From: Lysinibacillus contaminans
Lineage (GTDB): Bacteria > Bacillota > Bacilli > Bacillales_A > Planococcaceae
DNA: 64,000 nucleotides
NCBI RefSeq assembly: GCF_001278945.1
Contig: NZ_LGRV01000003.1
Location: 2,480,001 to 2,544,000, forward strand
Reading direction: 5' to 3'
Position numbers and translations under genes: made by a program. Below the pieces are notes generated by a model. It was given only the letters and a program-made list of their open reading frames with translations, did no database searches and was not told the origin of the DNA. Every line of letters begins with the position of its first letter. Positions within the stretch are counted from its first letter, which is position 1. Of the stretch, positions 26,474 to 36,019 are shown in pieces.

Positions 26474-28141
26474 ATGAAGTTTGTTAAGAATGACCAAGCA
26501 GCTGTTTTCGCGCTCGGCGGACTGGGCGAAATCGGCAAAAATACTTATGGCGTTCAATTTCAAGACGAAATTATTTTAATTGATGCCGGCATTAAATTCC
26601 CAGAAGACGATTTACTTGGTATCGACTATGTAATTCCAGATTATACGTATTTGGTACGCAATGTCGATAAAATCAAAGGGCTATTTATTACGCACGGACA
26701 CGAAGATCATATCGGCGGAATTCCTTACTTACTACGCCAAGTAAATATTCCAGTATACGGTGGTAAGCTAGCACTCGGTTTACTACGTAATAAACTAGAA
26801 GAACACGGCCTTCTACGTACAACAAAGCTAATTGAAATTAAAGAAGAAGATGTTATTAAATTCCGAAAAACATCTGTCAGCTTCTTTAGAACTACACACA
26901 GTATTCCAGATGCTTACGGAGTTGTGGTTAAAACACCACCCGGAAACATCGTGCATACAGGTGACTTTAAATTCGACTTTACGCCTGTAGGTGAACCAGC
27001 CAACTTAACAAAAATGGCTGAAATCGGCCGTGACGGAGTACTTTGTTTACTATCTGATAGTACAAACGCTGAAAAACCTAACTTTACAATGTCTGAACGA
27101 ACTGTTGGTAAAAGCATTGATGACATTTTCCGCAAAGTGGATGGTCGTATCATCTTCGCAACGTTTGCGTCAAATATCCATCGTCTACAACAGGCTACAG
27201 ACGCAGCAATAAAATACGGTCGTAAAATTGCCATATTTGGTCGTTCAATGGATAATGCTATTACCATCGGTCGCGAACTTGGCTATATTAATGCACCCAA
27301 GGATACATTCATTGATGCACAAAGCATTAATCGCCTACCAGCCAATGAAGTAATGATTTTATGTACAGGTTCTCAAGGTGAGCCAATGGCAGCACTTTCT
27401 CGTATTGCAAACGGTACACATCGTCAAATTCAAATCCAACCTGGCGATACTGTAATCTTCTCATCTTCACCGGTACCAGGTAATACAGTAAGCGTAAATA
27501 AAATTATCAACTTATTATTCCGTGCAGGCGCTGAGGTTATACACGGTGCACTCAATAATATCCATACTTCAGGTCATGGTTCTCAAGAAGAACAAAAACT
27601 GATGTTACGTCTAATGAAACCTAAATTTTTCATGCCTATTCATGGTGAATACCGTATGTTAAAAATGCATACGCATTTAGCAGAGAATTGTGATGTACCA
27701 ATTGAAAATACATTCATTATGGAAAATGGGGACGTTCTTGCCTTAAGTACTAATGAAGCAAATGTTACCGGTCGCATCCCTTCTGGCGATGTATATATTG
27801 ACGGTAATGGTATTGGAGACATTGGCAATATCGTTTTACGCGATCGCCGCATTCTTTCTGAAGAAGGTTTAGTAATCGTTGTCGTTAGCGTGGACACGCA
27901 ACAACAGAAAATGGTTTCTGGACCAGACATTATTTCACGTGGATTCGTCTACATGCGTGAATCAGGTACAATGATTAACGAAGCGCAAAAAATGTTAAAT
28001 CGTCATTTAAACGGTTCAATTCAAGGCAAAACGCCACAATGGACTGAACTGAAAAATGAAATTACAGACGTTCTAGGACCTTATCTATTTGAGAAAACTA
28101 AACGTCGCCCTATGATTTTACCAATAATTATGGAAGTATAA
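26474..28141 (+). CDS. rnjA: Ribonuclease J1
   Basis: A 555-residue endo- and 5'-3' exoribonuclease of the metallo-beta-lactamase/beta-CASP fold, central to mRNA decay and rRNA maturation in Bacillus. Zinc motif [10 protein letters not shown] is near residue 74, the second metal region HTGDFKFD follows, the beta-CASP block [10 protein letters not shown] is in the middle, and [10 protein letters not shown] and PIHGEYRML come later. The open frame reaches TTG 26465, but that is only four bases from the ribosome binding site. ATG 26474 gives the MKFVKND start and the 555-residue length known for B. subtilis. Confidence 0.97.
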   Translation: MKFVKNDQAAVFALGGLGEIGKNTYGVQFQDEIILIDAGIKFPEDDLLGIDYVIPDYTYLVRNVDKIKGLFITHGHEDHIGGIPYLLRQVNIPVYGGKLALGLLRNKLEEHGLLRTTKLIEIKEEDVIKFRKTSVSFFRTTHSIPDAYGVVVKTPPGNIVHTGDFKFDFTPVGEPANLTKMAEIGRDGVLCLLSDSTNAEKPNFTMSERTVGKSIDDIFRKVDGRIIFATFASNIHRLQQATDAAIKYGRKIAIFGRSMDNAITIGRELGYINAPKDTFIDAQSINRLPANEVMILCTGSQGEPMAALSRIANGTHRQIQIQPGDTVIFSSSPVPGNTVSVNKIINLLFRAGAEVIHGALNNIHTSGHGSQEEQKLMLRLMKPKFFMPIHGEYRMLKMHTHLAENCDVPIENTFIMENGDVLALSTNEANVTGRIPSGDVYIDGNGIGDIGNIVLRDRRILSEEGLVIVVVSVDTQQQKMVSGPDIISRGFVYMRESGTMINEAQKMLNRHLNGSIQGKTPQWTELKNEITDVLGPYLFEKTKRRPMILPIIMEV

Positions 28142-28155
28142 CTCTTCTATAATCG

Positions 28156-28190
28156 AAGAAGCTACGCAAAATTCGCGTAGCTTCTTTTTT
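28156..28190 (+). terminator. Terminator after rnjA
   Basis: The 12-bp stem AAGAAGCTACGC / GCGTAGCTTCTT has a 7-base loop and is followed by TTTT. Confidence 0.92.
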
Positions 28191-28270
28191 ATATTTTATT
28201 TTAGAAATAACGAAACCTCTTATTTTTTTTTTCGTATATAGTAATACAAACACAATAAAGGAGCGACTTT

Positions 28271-28453
28271 ATGCTAGGTAAAATCATTAAATCCTTATTA
28301 AAAGGTACATCATCAAGTCATCGACGCCATTCATCAAGCAGTAGACGCAAATATTCAAAGCGTCATAATCATTATGGTCACAAACATTATAAAAGCGGCC
28401 ATCGTAAAAGCTCACGTACCTTCTTTAGCTCAAACAGCTTCTTCAGCAGCTAA
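28271..28453 (+). CDS. Ser/Arg/His-rich basic small protein
   Basis: A 60-residue protein of unusual composition: 17 Ser, 7 His, 15 Arg/Lys, and no Asp or Glu. A short amphipathic N-terminus (MLGKIIKSLLKGT) leads into runs such as SSSHRRHSSSSRRKYSKRH and ends in FFSSNSFFSS. AAGGAGCGACTTT precedes ATG 28271. Its stop overlaps the start of the following protein kinase gene (TAATG), and the kinase has no ribosome binding site of its own, so kinase synthesis should depend on translation of this frame. It may be a substrate or anchor of the kinase; this is inference. I know no named homologue. Confidence 0.72.
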   Translation: MLGKIIKSLLKGTSSSHRRHSSSSRRKYSKRHNHYGHKHYKSGHRKSSRTFFSSNSFFSS

Positions 28454-29247
28454 TGTGGTGGCAAAAATCACGTGAAAATAAGTTCGATCAGGAAGTTCAA
28501 CACTATATTACAAAGCATACTGATTTCACATTTATCAACTTACTTGGCTACGGCTCATATGGTCGCACTTACTTAATTGAAGAGACTTCTTCCGAAGATC
28601 AGTATGTATTGAAATGTTTACGCCCTAAGCACCTTCACAATAAAAAAACTAGGCATAAGTTTATGCAGGAAATTCAAATGCTCGAACAATTAGCAATGAC
28701 CTTCATCCCTTCTATTAAGATGACAGGTAGAATTCAAAACATACCGTTTTTTGTGATGGCCTATTTAGATGGGCAAACTTTCGAACAACTAATTTTTCAG
28801 GATGGGCAAGTATTTACAACTTCTGAAGCACTTACGATTCTGGAACAGTTGTTAACCCATATCATCACCTTACATAACAAAGGCATCGTACACCGAGATT
28901 TACGTATCCCTAATATCCTACTTGTAGAAGGCAATCTCCATATCATCGACTTCGGGCTCGCTACCTATATGAAAGAGGTCAATTTCGCCTCTATTCGTAA
29001 TCCAAAGCGAGCTGAAAATCATATTAGCGACTTATACTTTGTCGGGCATTTTTTATTATTTTTACTTTACTCGACTTACAAACCGACTTCACATAAAGAA
29101 AAAAGCTGGCAGGAAGAACTTTCACTGCCAGCGGATGTCACGTGTTACCTTGAGCGATTGCTATGCATCAACGAACCCTTACAAAGTGCTACAGAAGCAT
29201 TGCATGCATTACCAAAAAAAAATAGAATTGTTCAGCTTTACTTGTGA
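28453..29247 (+). CDS. Eukaryotic-type Ser/Thr protein kinase (YbdM-like)
   Basis: A 264-residue cytosolic kinase. Present are the glycine-rich loop GYGSYGRTYL near residue 32, VAIK-type Lys in YVLKCLRP, the catalytic loop HRDLRIPN near residue 148, and DFGLA. The segment between DFG and the later SDLYFVG block is short and lacks an APE motif, so the activation loop is reduced. No transmembrane or PASTA domain follows, unlike PrkC. Size and type resemble B. subtilis YbdM. Translation is coupled to the Ser-rich protein gene through TAATG. Confidence 0.85.
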   Translation: MWWQKSRENKFDQEVQHYITKHTDFTFINLLGYGSYGRTYLIEETSSEDQYVLKCLRPKHLHNKKTRHKFMQEIQMLEQLAMTFIPSIKMTGRIQNIPFFVMAYLDGQTFEQLIFQDGQVFTTSEALTILEQLLTHIITLHNKGIVHRDLRIPNILLVEGNLHIIDFGLATYMKEVNFASIRNPKRAENHISDLYFVGHFLLFLLYSTYKPTSHKEKSWQEELSLPADVTCYLERLLCINEPLQSATEALHALPKKNRIVQLYL

Positions 29248-29284
29248 ACAATTCTATCTGTTACTTCGCACACGAAAAACGATG

Positions 29285-30118
29285 CTATAATTCAAAATAT
29301 TTAATGAGCACATAAGCCGTCCATTTACAGTCTGTTAAATGGCGAATATTTTCAATCAGACCTTTAATAATTGTTTTACTTAGCGTTTGTTGCTCAATTT
29401 GTTCTTTCAAAAGCACCAATGATTCTCGTTCAATCGATTCTTCTAAACCTTGAATATTTTGGTCGAGTAATTCTTTTAGCTTATCTGTAGAAATTTCCTG
29501 GTCAAATGGACTTTCCACGATTTGCGCTAATTCTTTCGTAATAAAAGGATTGGTCATGTTTTGAGCTAAAATATTTGTTTTTTCAGCCAACGAAGACGCT
29601 AATTCATCTACATGTATTGGCAAATCATAAAACATAAACAACTCTGAATAACTTCTCACAAACCCTTTTATGCAATAGACAAGATCATACTTGATATCCT
29701 GCAATTTTACTCCATAGAGTTCTTCAACCATAGAAAGTATCGATTGCGTCATCATTATTTCATAAGAATTTACCTTCTTAAACAACTCCTTATTAGCCGT
29801 TAAACCCTGCTCCTTCATAAAAATACGAGCTGATTTAGAATGCTTTTTGAAGTTCTTAAAAATACTTTTATAAAATTCAACCAATAAATCCTGCTTATTC
29901 ACAACATTTCTGACTACAAGGTCAATATCAGCAACAAATTGTTGCATATGGTGGTCAATCATAGAGAAAATTAGCTCATCTTTTGTTTTGAATGATAAAT
30001 AAAACGCTCCTTTTGAAATCCCACAACGTTCTGTTATTTGCTGAACTGACGTAGCTTCAAAGCCTTGTTCTGAAAAAAGTTCAAATGCTTTTTCCATGAT
30101 TAATTGTTTTTTCATCAT
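29285..30118 (-). CDS. TetR/AcrR family transcriptional regulator
   Basis: A 277-residue repressor, long for the family. The N-terminal helix-turn-helix is standard (EKAFELFSEQGFEATSVQQITERCGISKGAFYLSFKTKDELI). The large C-terminal ligand domain is not recognisable by motif. AGGAGCG precedes ATG 30118. It is divergent from the RND exporter gene, and a perfect-looking operator lies in the exporter's promoter, so it should repress the exporter and respond to its substrate. In B. subtilis the matching pair is yerO/swrC. Confidence 0.92.
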   Translation of the reverse strand: MMKKQLIMEKAFELFSEQGFEATSVQQITERCGISKGAFYLSFKTKDELIFSMIDHHMQQFVADIDLVVRNVVNKQDLLVEFYKSIFKNFKKHSKSARIFMKEQGLTANKELFKKVNSYEIMMTQSILSMVEELYGVKLQDIKYDLVYCIKGFVRSYSELFMFYDLPIHVDELASSLAEKTNILAQNMTNPFITKELAQIVESPFDQEISTDKLKELLDQNIQGLEESIERESLVLLKEQIEQQTLSKTIIKGLIENIRHLTDCKWTAYVLIKYFEL

Positions 30119-30146
30119 AATTATAAATCGCTCCTAGGGCATATCG

Positions 30147-30175
30147 TTGACAAATGACTAATTGGTCATTAGTAT
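30147..30175 (+). promoter_or_regulatory. Promoter of the RND exporter with embedded TetR operator
   Basis: TTGACA (30147-30152) and TAGTAT (30170-30175) are 17 bases apart. The spacer 30153-30170 is the near-perfect palindrome AATGACTAATTGGTCATT. A repressor there would block RNA polymerase directly. Confidence 0.8.
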
Positions 30176-30217
30176 AAATAATTGAATCCAGTAAGTCAAT
30201 AAAGGGTAGGTGTGAAA

Positions 30218-33200
30218 GTGAAAGGTTTAGTTAATTTCGTATTGAAAAACAAATTGGCAGTATGGTTACTAACAATTATCATCACTGTCTCGGGTATCTA
30301 TTCAAGTACTCGTATGAAAATGGAAACAATTCCGGATATTTCGATACCGTATTTAATGGTTATGGGCGTATATCCGGGTGCAACTCCAGAAAAAGTAATG
30401 GACGATGTATCGATACCGTTTGAAAAAGCGATCGAGGGTCTCGATGGCGTTAAGGCTATTTATTCGAATTCAAGTTCGAATATTGCTAGTCTGCAAGTGG
30501 AATACGATTACGGCGTCGATATGGAAGAAAAAAAGCGCCAACTTGAATCGGCATTAGATAATGTGAGCTTACCTGAGGGTGCTCAAACACCTATGATTAC
30601 CGCAATTAGTATGAACATGATGCCAGTCATCGCTCTTTCAGTTAGTAGCTCAAAAGAAGACATCGTTGAGCTGACATCAACAGTTCAAGATATTCTTTTA
30701 CCAGAAATCGAAAAAATCGATGGTGTTGCCTCTGCTACCATTACAGGCCAACATATTGAAGAAGTAGCTTTTACGTATAACGAAGAAAAAATGGCTGAGC
30801 TTGGGCTAACTGAAGACTCAGTAAAGCAGATGATTCAAGCAAGTGATATGGCTATTTCATTAGGCTTATATGAATTTAAAGAAGGCGAGCAAGCGGTTGC
30901 TGTTGACGGAAAATTCACAACATTAGATGAGTTGAAAGAAATGCTCATCCCTGTCACACCTAGCGCAACAAACCCATCACCATTTGTAAAACTGAGTGAT
31001 ATCGCTACAATTGAAACAGTTGGTAAAGTTCAATCGATATCACGTACAAATGGCGAAGATGCAATTGCCATTCAAATTATTAAAGGTCAAGCAGACAATA
31101 CAGTAGATGTCGTTAACCAAGTAAAAGATTTAATTAAAGAAGAACAAAAAAATATCGACGGATTAATCATTGATATTTCGCTTGACCAAGGAAAACCAAT
31201 TGAAGATTCCGTTTTCACAATGATTGAAAAAGCAGTATTCGGTGGTTTAATCGCAGTTTTAATTATTCTGCTATTCCTAAGAGATTTTAAATCAACTATT
31301 ATTTCAATCATTTCTATACCAGTATCATTGTTTATGGCACTCTTGCTATTAAACTGGATGGATATTTCATTAAATATTATGACTTTGGGTGCTATTACGG
31401 TAGCGATTGGTCGTGTAATCGATGACTCCATCGTTGTAGTAGAAAACATTTATCGTCGTATGCATCTTGAAAACGAAAAACTAACAGGTCGTGCATTAAT
31501 CCGAGAAGCAACCATTGAAATGTTTAAACCGATTGCATCGTCAACGTTAGTTACGGTTGCGGTATTCGCACCACTTATTTTCGTTGGTGGTATGGTCGGA
31601 GAATTATTCATGCCATTCGCATTAACAATGACATTCGCACTTGGGGCTTCCCTCCTTGTAGCGATTACTATTGTACCAGCCCTATCCCACTTCTTATTTA
31701 AGAAGAAATTATATGGTACGAAAACTGCAAGTAACCATAAAGAAGTTGGCAAACTAGCACTTTGGTACAAAGGCATTTTAGAAAAAGCTTTAAACCATAA
31801 AATCATTACATCTGTGATCTCAATCTTATTATTAGTCGGCAGTTTAGCATTAACACCTCTAATTGGATTCAGCTTCATGGGTAGTGAAGAAGAAAAAGTG
31901 ATGTACTTAACGTACACACCAGCTACAGGTGAGTTAAAAGATGAGACTTTAGCAAATATTGAAGTCGTTGAGAAAGAATTAATGAAAAATGAAGATATCG
32001 ACATTTTACAATTATCTGTTACAGATAGTGACAGTGCCGATATGCAATCAATGATGATGGGTGGCGGCTCTGGCGGTGCCTTAATGTATCTAATTTTCGA
32101 TCCGGATATGAAAGACTTCCCAGCAGCTCGCGAAGAAATCGAAGAATATGTTTTCAATATTGGCCAATCTGGCGAATGGAAGAGCCAGAACTTCTCGGCA
32201 ATGTCCATGTCTTCAAATGAAGTTAGCTACACATTCTACAGTGAAAATTTAGATAAACTAAGTAAAGCTGTAAAAATGGTAGAAGACGTTATGAAAGATA
32301 ATAAACGCCTTGAAGATGTTTCAACAAGTATGGAAGATCCATACGTAGAGTATGTATTTAAAGTAGATCAAGCAAATGTGCTGCAATACGGCTTAACGAC
32401 TGGCCAAATTGTCATGGCATTAAACACAACATCTACAAAAGAAGTGTTAACGACGCTTCAAACAGACGGCAATGAACTTGAAGTTGTCGTACAAAAAGAA
32501 AAAACTGCAGCTGCCTCATCAATTGATGACGTGCTAGCAACGCAAATTCCTACTGCACTAGGTACAACAATGCCACTTTCTGATTTAGTAACAGTTGAAG
32601 AAGGTACTGCATTCAATACTTTATCTCGTAGTGCTGGTGAATACTATGCAACAGTATCTGGTACAATTTTAGATAAAGATATTTCAAAAGCAACATCTGA
32701 AGTAGATGCAGCTATTGATAAATTAGATTTACCAAAAGGTGTGACAGTTGGTGTTGCCGGCGTAGCAGCTGATATGGAAGAAACATTTACACAATTGGGT
32801 GTAGCAATGCTTGCAGCAATTGCGATTGTTTACTTCATTTTAGTCGTAACATTCGGTGAAGGGATTGCTCCATTTGCCATTCTATTCTCATTACCATTCG
32901 CTGTAATTGGTTCATTTGTAGGTCTCTTTATTGCAGGCGAAACAATTTCAGTATCAGTAATGATGGGTCTTCTCATGTTAATTGGTATTGTGGTCACGAA
33001 TGCAATTGTACTCGTTGACCGTATTATCCACATGGAACGCGACGGAATGACAATGCGTGATGCAATCCTCGAAGCAGGTGCAACACGTTTACGACCTATC
33101 TTAATGACTGCCATCGCAACAATCGGCGCATTAGTACCGATGTTATTCGGTGCTGCTGGTGGCGGCTTAATTTCAAAAGGCCTTGCTGTAACAGTTATTG

Positions 33201-33307
33201 GTGGATTAACAAGTTCTACATTACTAACACTTGTCATCGTACCGATCGTATACGAGGTATTATCAAAAATGTTCAAGAAAAATCGTAAAGATTTAAAAGA
33301 GAATTAA
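30218..33307 (+). CDS. swrC: RND family efflux transporter (SwrC/AcrB-like)
   Basis: A proton-driven exporter of 1029 residues with the RND layout: first helix near residue 12, a large external loop, six helices (about 335-530), second external loop, and five or six helices at the end. Motifs VYPGATPEKV, the GRVIDDSIVVVENIYRR block with the proton-relay Asp, and PALSHFLF are present. In B. subtilis SwrC exports surfactin and other amphiphiles. The frame opens at GTG 30212; GTG 30218 places FVLKNK at the same distance from the start as I recall for SwrC. No membrane-fusion partner is adjacent, as usual in Gram-positives. Confidence 0.93.
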   Translation: MKGLVNFVLKNKLAVWLLTIIITVSGIYSSTRMKMETIPDISIPYLMVMGVYPGATPEKVMDDVSIPFEKAIEGLDGVKAIYSNSSSNIASLQVEYDYGVDMEEKKRQLESALDNVSLPEGAQTPMITAISMNMMPVIALSVSSSKEDIVELTSTVQDILLPEIEKIDGVASATITGQHIEEVAFTYNEEKMAELGLTEDSVKQMIQASDMAISLGLYEFKEGEQAVAVDGKFTTLDELKEMLIPVTPSATNPSPFVKLSDIATIETVGKVQSISRTNGEDAIAIQIIKGQADNTVDVVNQVKDLIKEEQKNIDGLIIDISLDQGKPIEDSVFTMIEKAVFGGLIAVLIILLFLRDFKSTIISIISIPVSLFMALLLLNWMDISLNIMTLGAITVAIGRVIDDSIVVVENIYRRMHLENEKLTGRALIREATIEMFKPIASSTLVTVAVFAPLIFVGGMVGELFMPFALTMTFALGASLLVAITIVPALSHFLFKKKLYGTKTASNHKEVGKLALWYKGILEKALNHKIITSVISILLLVGSLALTPLIGFSFMGSEEEKVMYLTYTPATGELKDETLANIEVVEKELMKNEDIDILQLSVTDSDSADMQSMMMGGGSGGALMYLIFDPDMKDFPAAREEIEEYVFNIGQSGEWKSQNFSAMSMSSNEVSYTFYSENLDKLSKAVKMVEDVMKDNKRLEDVSTSMEDPYVEYVFKVDQANVLQYGLTTGQIVMALNTTSTKEVLTTLQTDGNELEVVVQKEKTAAASSIDDVLATQIPTALGTTMPLSDLVTVEEGTAFNTLSRSAGEYYATVSGTILDKDISKATSEVDAAIDKLDLPKGVTVGVAGVAADMEETFTQLGVAMLAAIAIVYFILVVTFGEGIAPFAILFSLPFAVIGSFVGLFIAGETISVSVMMGLLMLIGIVVTNAIVLVDRIIHMERDGMTMRDAILEAGATRLRPILMTAIATIGALVPMLFGAAGGGLISKGLAVTVIGGLTSSTLLTLVIVPIVYEVLSKMFKKNRKDLKEN

Positions 33308-33317
33308 AATTATAACG

Positions 33318-33360
33318 AAAGCGAGGACATTCCATTTTTGGAACTGTCCTCGCTTTTTTT
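33318..33360 (+). terminator. Terminator after the RND exporter
   Basis: The stem AAAGCGAGGACA / TGTCCTCGCTTT, with an inner TTCCA/TGGAA pair, is followed by TTTT. Confidence 0.92.
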
Positions 33361-33472
33361 AGGGATGCACCCTTCCCTTCTGTTGATAACAACGAAGTGC
33401 CACGTTATGATATCGTCTTTCGTGAATAAGAAACGTACTCTTTTCATATTCTTGAACATTATATGCCAATAA

Positions 33473-33518
33473 AAAAACATCCATATACCATCTCTATAGA
33501 TGTTATATGGATGTTTTT
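33473..33518. terminator. Symmetric hairpin, orphan bidirectional terminator
   Basis: AAAAACATCCATATA pairs with TATATGGATGTTTTT around an inner ATCT/AGAT stem. Both sides have A/T runs. No gene ends immediately on either side, so it may have served a gene now lost. Confidence 0.7.
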
Positions 33519-33580
33519 CTCATTTTTATATGTTAGAATATTACTAATAATCAATTAAATAGTAAAAGGATGATGTTTAG

Positions 33581-33958
33581 ATGGCAGAAACGGAAAAAAT
33601 CACAATTAATATGAATGTAGTAGATCTAGGGCAAGTGGATTTATTAGTAGAACAAGGTTTTTATTCAAACCGAACTGATTTTATTAAAACAGCGATACGT
33701 AATCAATTAACTTCACACTCTAAAGTTATTGAAAAAGTTATAACTGATAAAGCATTTCTAATAGGAATAACGTATTATGATCGAAAAACACTAGAGCAAG
33801 TAGCTGAGAACAATAAAGTATTGGATATTAAAGTAGTAGGCATGTTGGTTTTAAAAGAAGATATAGATGTAGAGTTGGCAAGTAAAACGATAAAATCAAT
33901 AAAGGTTTTTGGTGTATTTAAAGCGAGCCCTGAATTAAAAAAAGCATTAAACCAGTAG
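33581..33958 (+). CDS. Ribbon-helix-helix domain protein
   Basis: A 125-residue protein. The N-terminus fits a ribbon-helix-helix DNA-binding domain: beta strand EKITINMNVVDL, then helices QVDLLVEQGFYSNRTDFIKTAIRN. The rest, with ITYYDRKTLEQ and VGMLVLKED, looks like a small alpha/beta domain with no family I can name. The ribosome binding site AAAGGATGATG precedes ATG 33581. The frame runs to TAG 33956, immediately before a broken M23 peptidase frame, so it may itself have lost its natural downstream partner. No toxin gene is adjacent. Confidence 0.78.
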   Translation: MAETEKITINMNVVDLGQVDLLVEQGFYSNRTDFIKTAIRNQLTSHSKVIEKVITDKAFLIGITYYDRKTLEQVAENNKVLDIKVVGMLVLKEDIDVELASKTIKSIKVFGVFKASPELKKALNQ

Positions 33959-34257
33959 AACAGCCTGAAGGAAACTGTATAATCATTGAACACTTAAGTA
34001 ATGAGTATAGTATGGTTGCTCATTTAAAATGTCATTCTATCATTGTTAAAGAAGGAGAAAGAGTAAGCAGAGGTCCTGTTATTGGTTTATATTGGAACTC
34101 AGGTAATTCAACAGAAACCCATCTGCATTTTCAAGTAATGAATTCACCAAATTATTTGAATGGAAAATCAATCTGTATCCGTTTTAAAGATAATCTCGAA
34201 CCAATTCAAGGTGATTTGATTTATCCTTCTAAACGTATATTGTTGAACCACAGTTAA
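33959..34257 (+). pseudogene. Truncated M23 (LytM-type) metallopeptidase
   Basis: An open reading frame without its 5' half. It contains the M23 core GNCIIIEHL, the VKEGERVSRGPVIGLYWNSG block and the metal-binding HLHFQVM near the end, but the upstream HxxxD metal site and any signal peptide are absent. Reading back in frame from 33961, coding similarity fades at the stop of the ribbon-helix-helix gene. The first ATG (34012) has no ribosome binding site. I conclude that a deletion or recombination fused this 3' fragment behind the preceding gene. Confidence 0.8.
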
Positions 34258-34419
34258 ATTTGTTATTCACCAGTCAGGCGCCCTTTTCTGAAATAATTAA
34301 AGCTTAATTTCTCACTTATAACACTAGAGAAAATAGGCTTTTTATATTTGTGTTTCCATAACGTTATAAATCTGAGTTTTGCTAGTTGGACTTCTATTAA
34401 AAGAAAAGGATGTGTAAAA

Positions 34420-35670
34420 ATGACACAAACAAATGAACATATAATGGATAATTGGAAAAGAAATATTGTTCTCTTTTTAGGAAGTCAGACAATATCGCTT
34501 TTTGGATCGTCTTTAGTACAGTATGCCATCATGTGGTATATCACACTAAACACACAGTCTGGCATTATGATGACAATTTCCATCATTTGCGGATTCGTAC
34601 CTACTTTCTTCCTTTCCCCGATTGCGGGTGTCTGGGCCGATCGATACAATCGAAAAATATTAATCATCTTGTCAGATGGTTTGATAGCGATTTCTACGCT
34701 TATTTTAGCTATCTTGTTTTTAATGGGCCATGATTCACTTTGGTTGCTCTTTGTGATATCTGCCGTGCGTGCGATTGGAGCAGGTATTCAAACTCCTGCT
34801 GTTGGTGCCATTCTTCCTCAAATTGTGCCCGAGGAAAAGTTAACAAAAATAAATAGTGCAAATGGTAGTATTCAAGCAATTGTTATGCTCGTATCTCCGA
34901 TGGCCAGTGGCGCACTACTTACAATGGCTTCGATTGAAGCTATTCTATTTATAGATGTCATTACTGCAACTATAGCCATCCTTACATTACTTGTATTTTT
35001 GGACATCCCAGCACATGCAAAAGCATTACAAAAGCAAACAACGAGCTATTTTAATGACTTGCAACAAGGGTTCACATATATCAAAAATCATGAGTTTCTG
35101 AAAAAGTTTTTTCTGTTCTTTGCATTCTTCTTCATCCTAGCAGCCCCCGTTTCTTTTTTAACGCCACTACAAGTAACACGTAGCTTCGGTAACGATGTTT
35201 GGCGTCTAACAGCAATAGAAATAACTTTTGCATTAGGTATGTTGATTGGTGGAATCTTCATGGCTTCATGGGGAGGCTTTAAAAACAAGGTTCATACGAT
35301 GACATTAGCGGCTCTTTTAATAGGGGGTTCTACATTTTCGCTAGGAATTATCCCTGTTTTTTGGCTATACCTAATTTTCATGGGTATAGTTGGTTTGGCC
35401 ATACCAATCTTTAATATACCCGCAACAGTCTTGCTTCAAGAGAAAGTTGAGGGGGATTATCTAGGTAGAGTATTTGGTGTTTTAGGAATGATTTCAACGT
35501 CTATGATGCCATTAGGTATGCTTATATTCGGACCAATCGCAGACGTTATTCAAATAGAATGGTTGCTAATAGGGACTGGTTTACTATTATGTATACAAGG
35601 ATTTGTCTTACTCCGTAGCAAAACATTATTAGTAGCTGGAGCATCAAATCCAAAAGAACCTAGTAGTTGA
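34420..35670 (+). CDS. MFS transporter (EntS/MFS_3-like)
   Basis: A 416-residue membrane protein with about twelve helices. The first-loop motif GVWADRYNRKI near residue 80 and the basic segments after it are typical of major facilitator exporters. The overall layout (SLFGSSLVQYAIMWYIT at the start) resembles the MFS_3/EntS and macrolide-efflux-like group. The open frame reaches 34348, but AAAAGGATGTG is placed for ATG 34420. Substrate is unknown. It is a single gene with a small hydrophilic protein gene following at 60 bases. Confidence 0.88.
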   Translation: MTQTNEHIMDNWKRNIVLFLGSQTISLFGSSLVQYAIMWYITLNTQSGIMMTISIICGFVPTFFLSPIAGVWADRYNRKILIILSDGLIAISTLILAILFLMGHDSLWLLFVISAVRAIGAGIQTPAVGAILPQIVPEEKLTKINSANGSIQAIVMLVSPMASGALLTMASIEAILFIDVITATIAILTLLVFLDIPAHAKALQKQTTSYFNDLQQGFTYIKNHEFLKKFFLFFAFFFILAAPVSFLTPLQVTRSFGNDVWRLTAIEITFALGMLIGGIFMASWGGFKNKVHTMTLAALLIGGSTFSLGIIPVFWLYLIFMGIVGLAIPIFNIPATVLLQEKVEGDYLGRVFGVLGMISTSMMPLGMLIFGPIADVIQIEWLLIGTGLLLCIQGFVLLRSKTLLVAGASNPKEPSS

Positions 35671-35729
35671 GTAGCAACATGTTTAAGTTCTAGGCAATTC
35701 GTGAATTAAATAGTAAGAGGTGATTTTGA

Positions 35730-35936
35730 ATGGATAACAAACAACAAGCCAAAACACGTAAAACTAATAATCCCGACGTGTTAAATACCGAAAAAGAAAG
35801 TATTTTTGATATGCATGAAGACATGAAAACAGTAGATCCAATACCTGTCGAAGAATTAAACGAGAAAGTAAAGGATGAAAAAAATAAAAAGAAAACTAAA
35901 AATACATCTTCTACTGATACGCGCTACAACTCTTGA
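35730..35936 (+). CDS. Small hydrophilic protein, unknown
   Basis: A 68-residue protein rich in Lys, Asn, Thr, Asp and Glu with no hydrophobic segment, likely disordered (MDNKQQAKTRKTNNPDV at the start and a Lys-rich KVKDEKNKKKTKN near the end). The ribosome binding site AAGAGGTGATTTTGA is good. I do not recognise the family. The composition recalls small stress- or spore-associated proteins, but no signature supports that. A terminator follows. Confidence 0.65.
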   Translation: MDNKQQAKTRKTNNPDVLNTEKESIFDMHEDMKTVDPIPVEELNEKVKDEKNKKKTKNTSSTDTRYNS

Positions 35937-35970
35937 TGCAAACAAGAGCAAGCTGCTTTATAAAAATACA

Positions 35971-36015
35971 CCCTATAAAATAGACAAGTGAACAAGTCTA
36001 TCTTATAGGGCCTTT
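35971..36015. terminator. Terminator between the small protein gene and the response regulator
   Basis: CCCTATAAAATAGAC pairs with GTCTATCTTATAGGG with one mismatch, and CCTTTTG follows. It serves the convergent genes. Confidence 0.75.
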
Positions 36016-36019
36016 TGTA

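Noticed and set aside
31450-32208. 252-codon minus-strand frame
   Set aside because: It lies wholly inside the RND exporter gene, which has clear family motifs. The antisense frame has no recognisable domain or start site.
33581-33958. Ribbon-helix-helix gene as antitoxin of a toxin-antitoxin pair
   Set aside because: No toxin-like frame is adjacent. The following frame is an M23 peptidase fragment, and the protein is longer than typical antitoxins.
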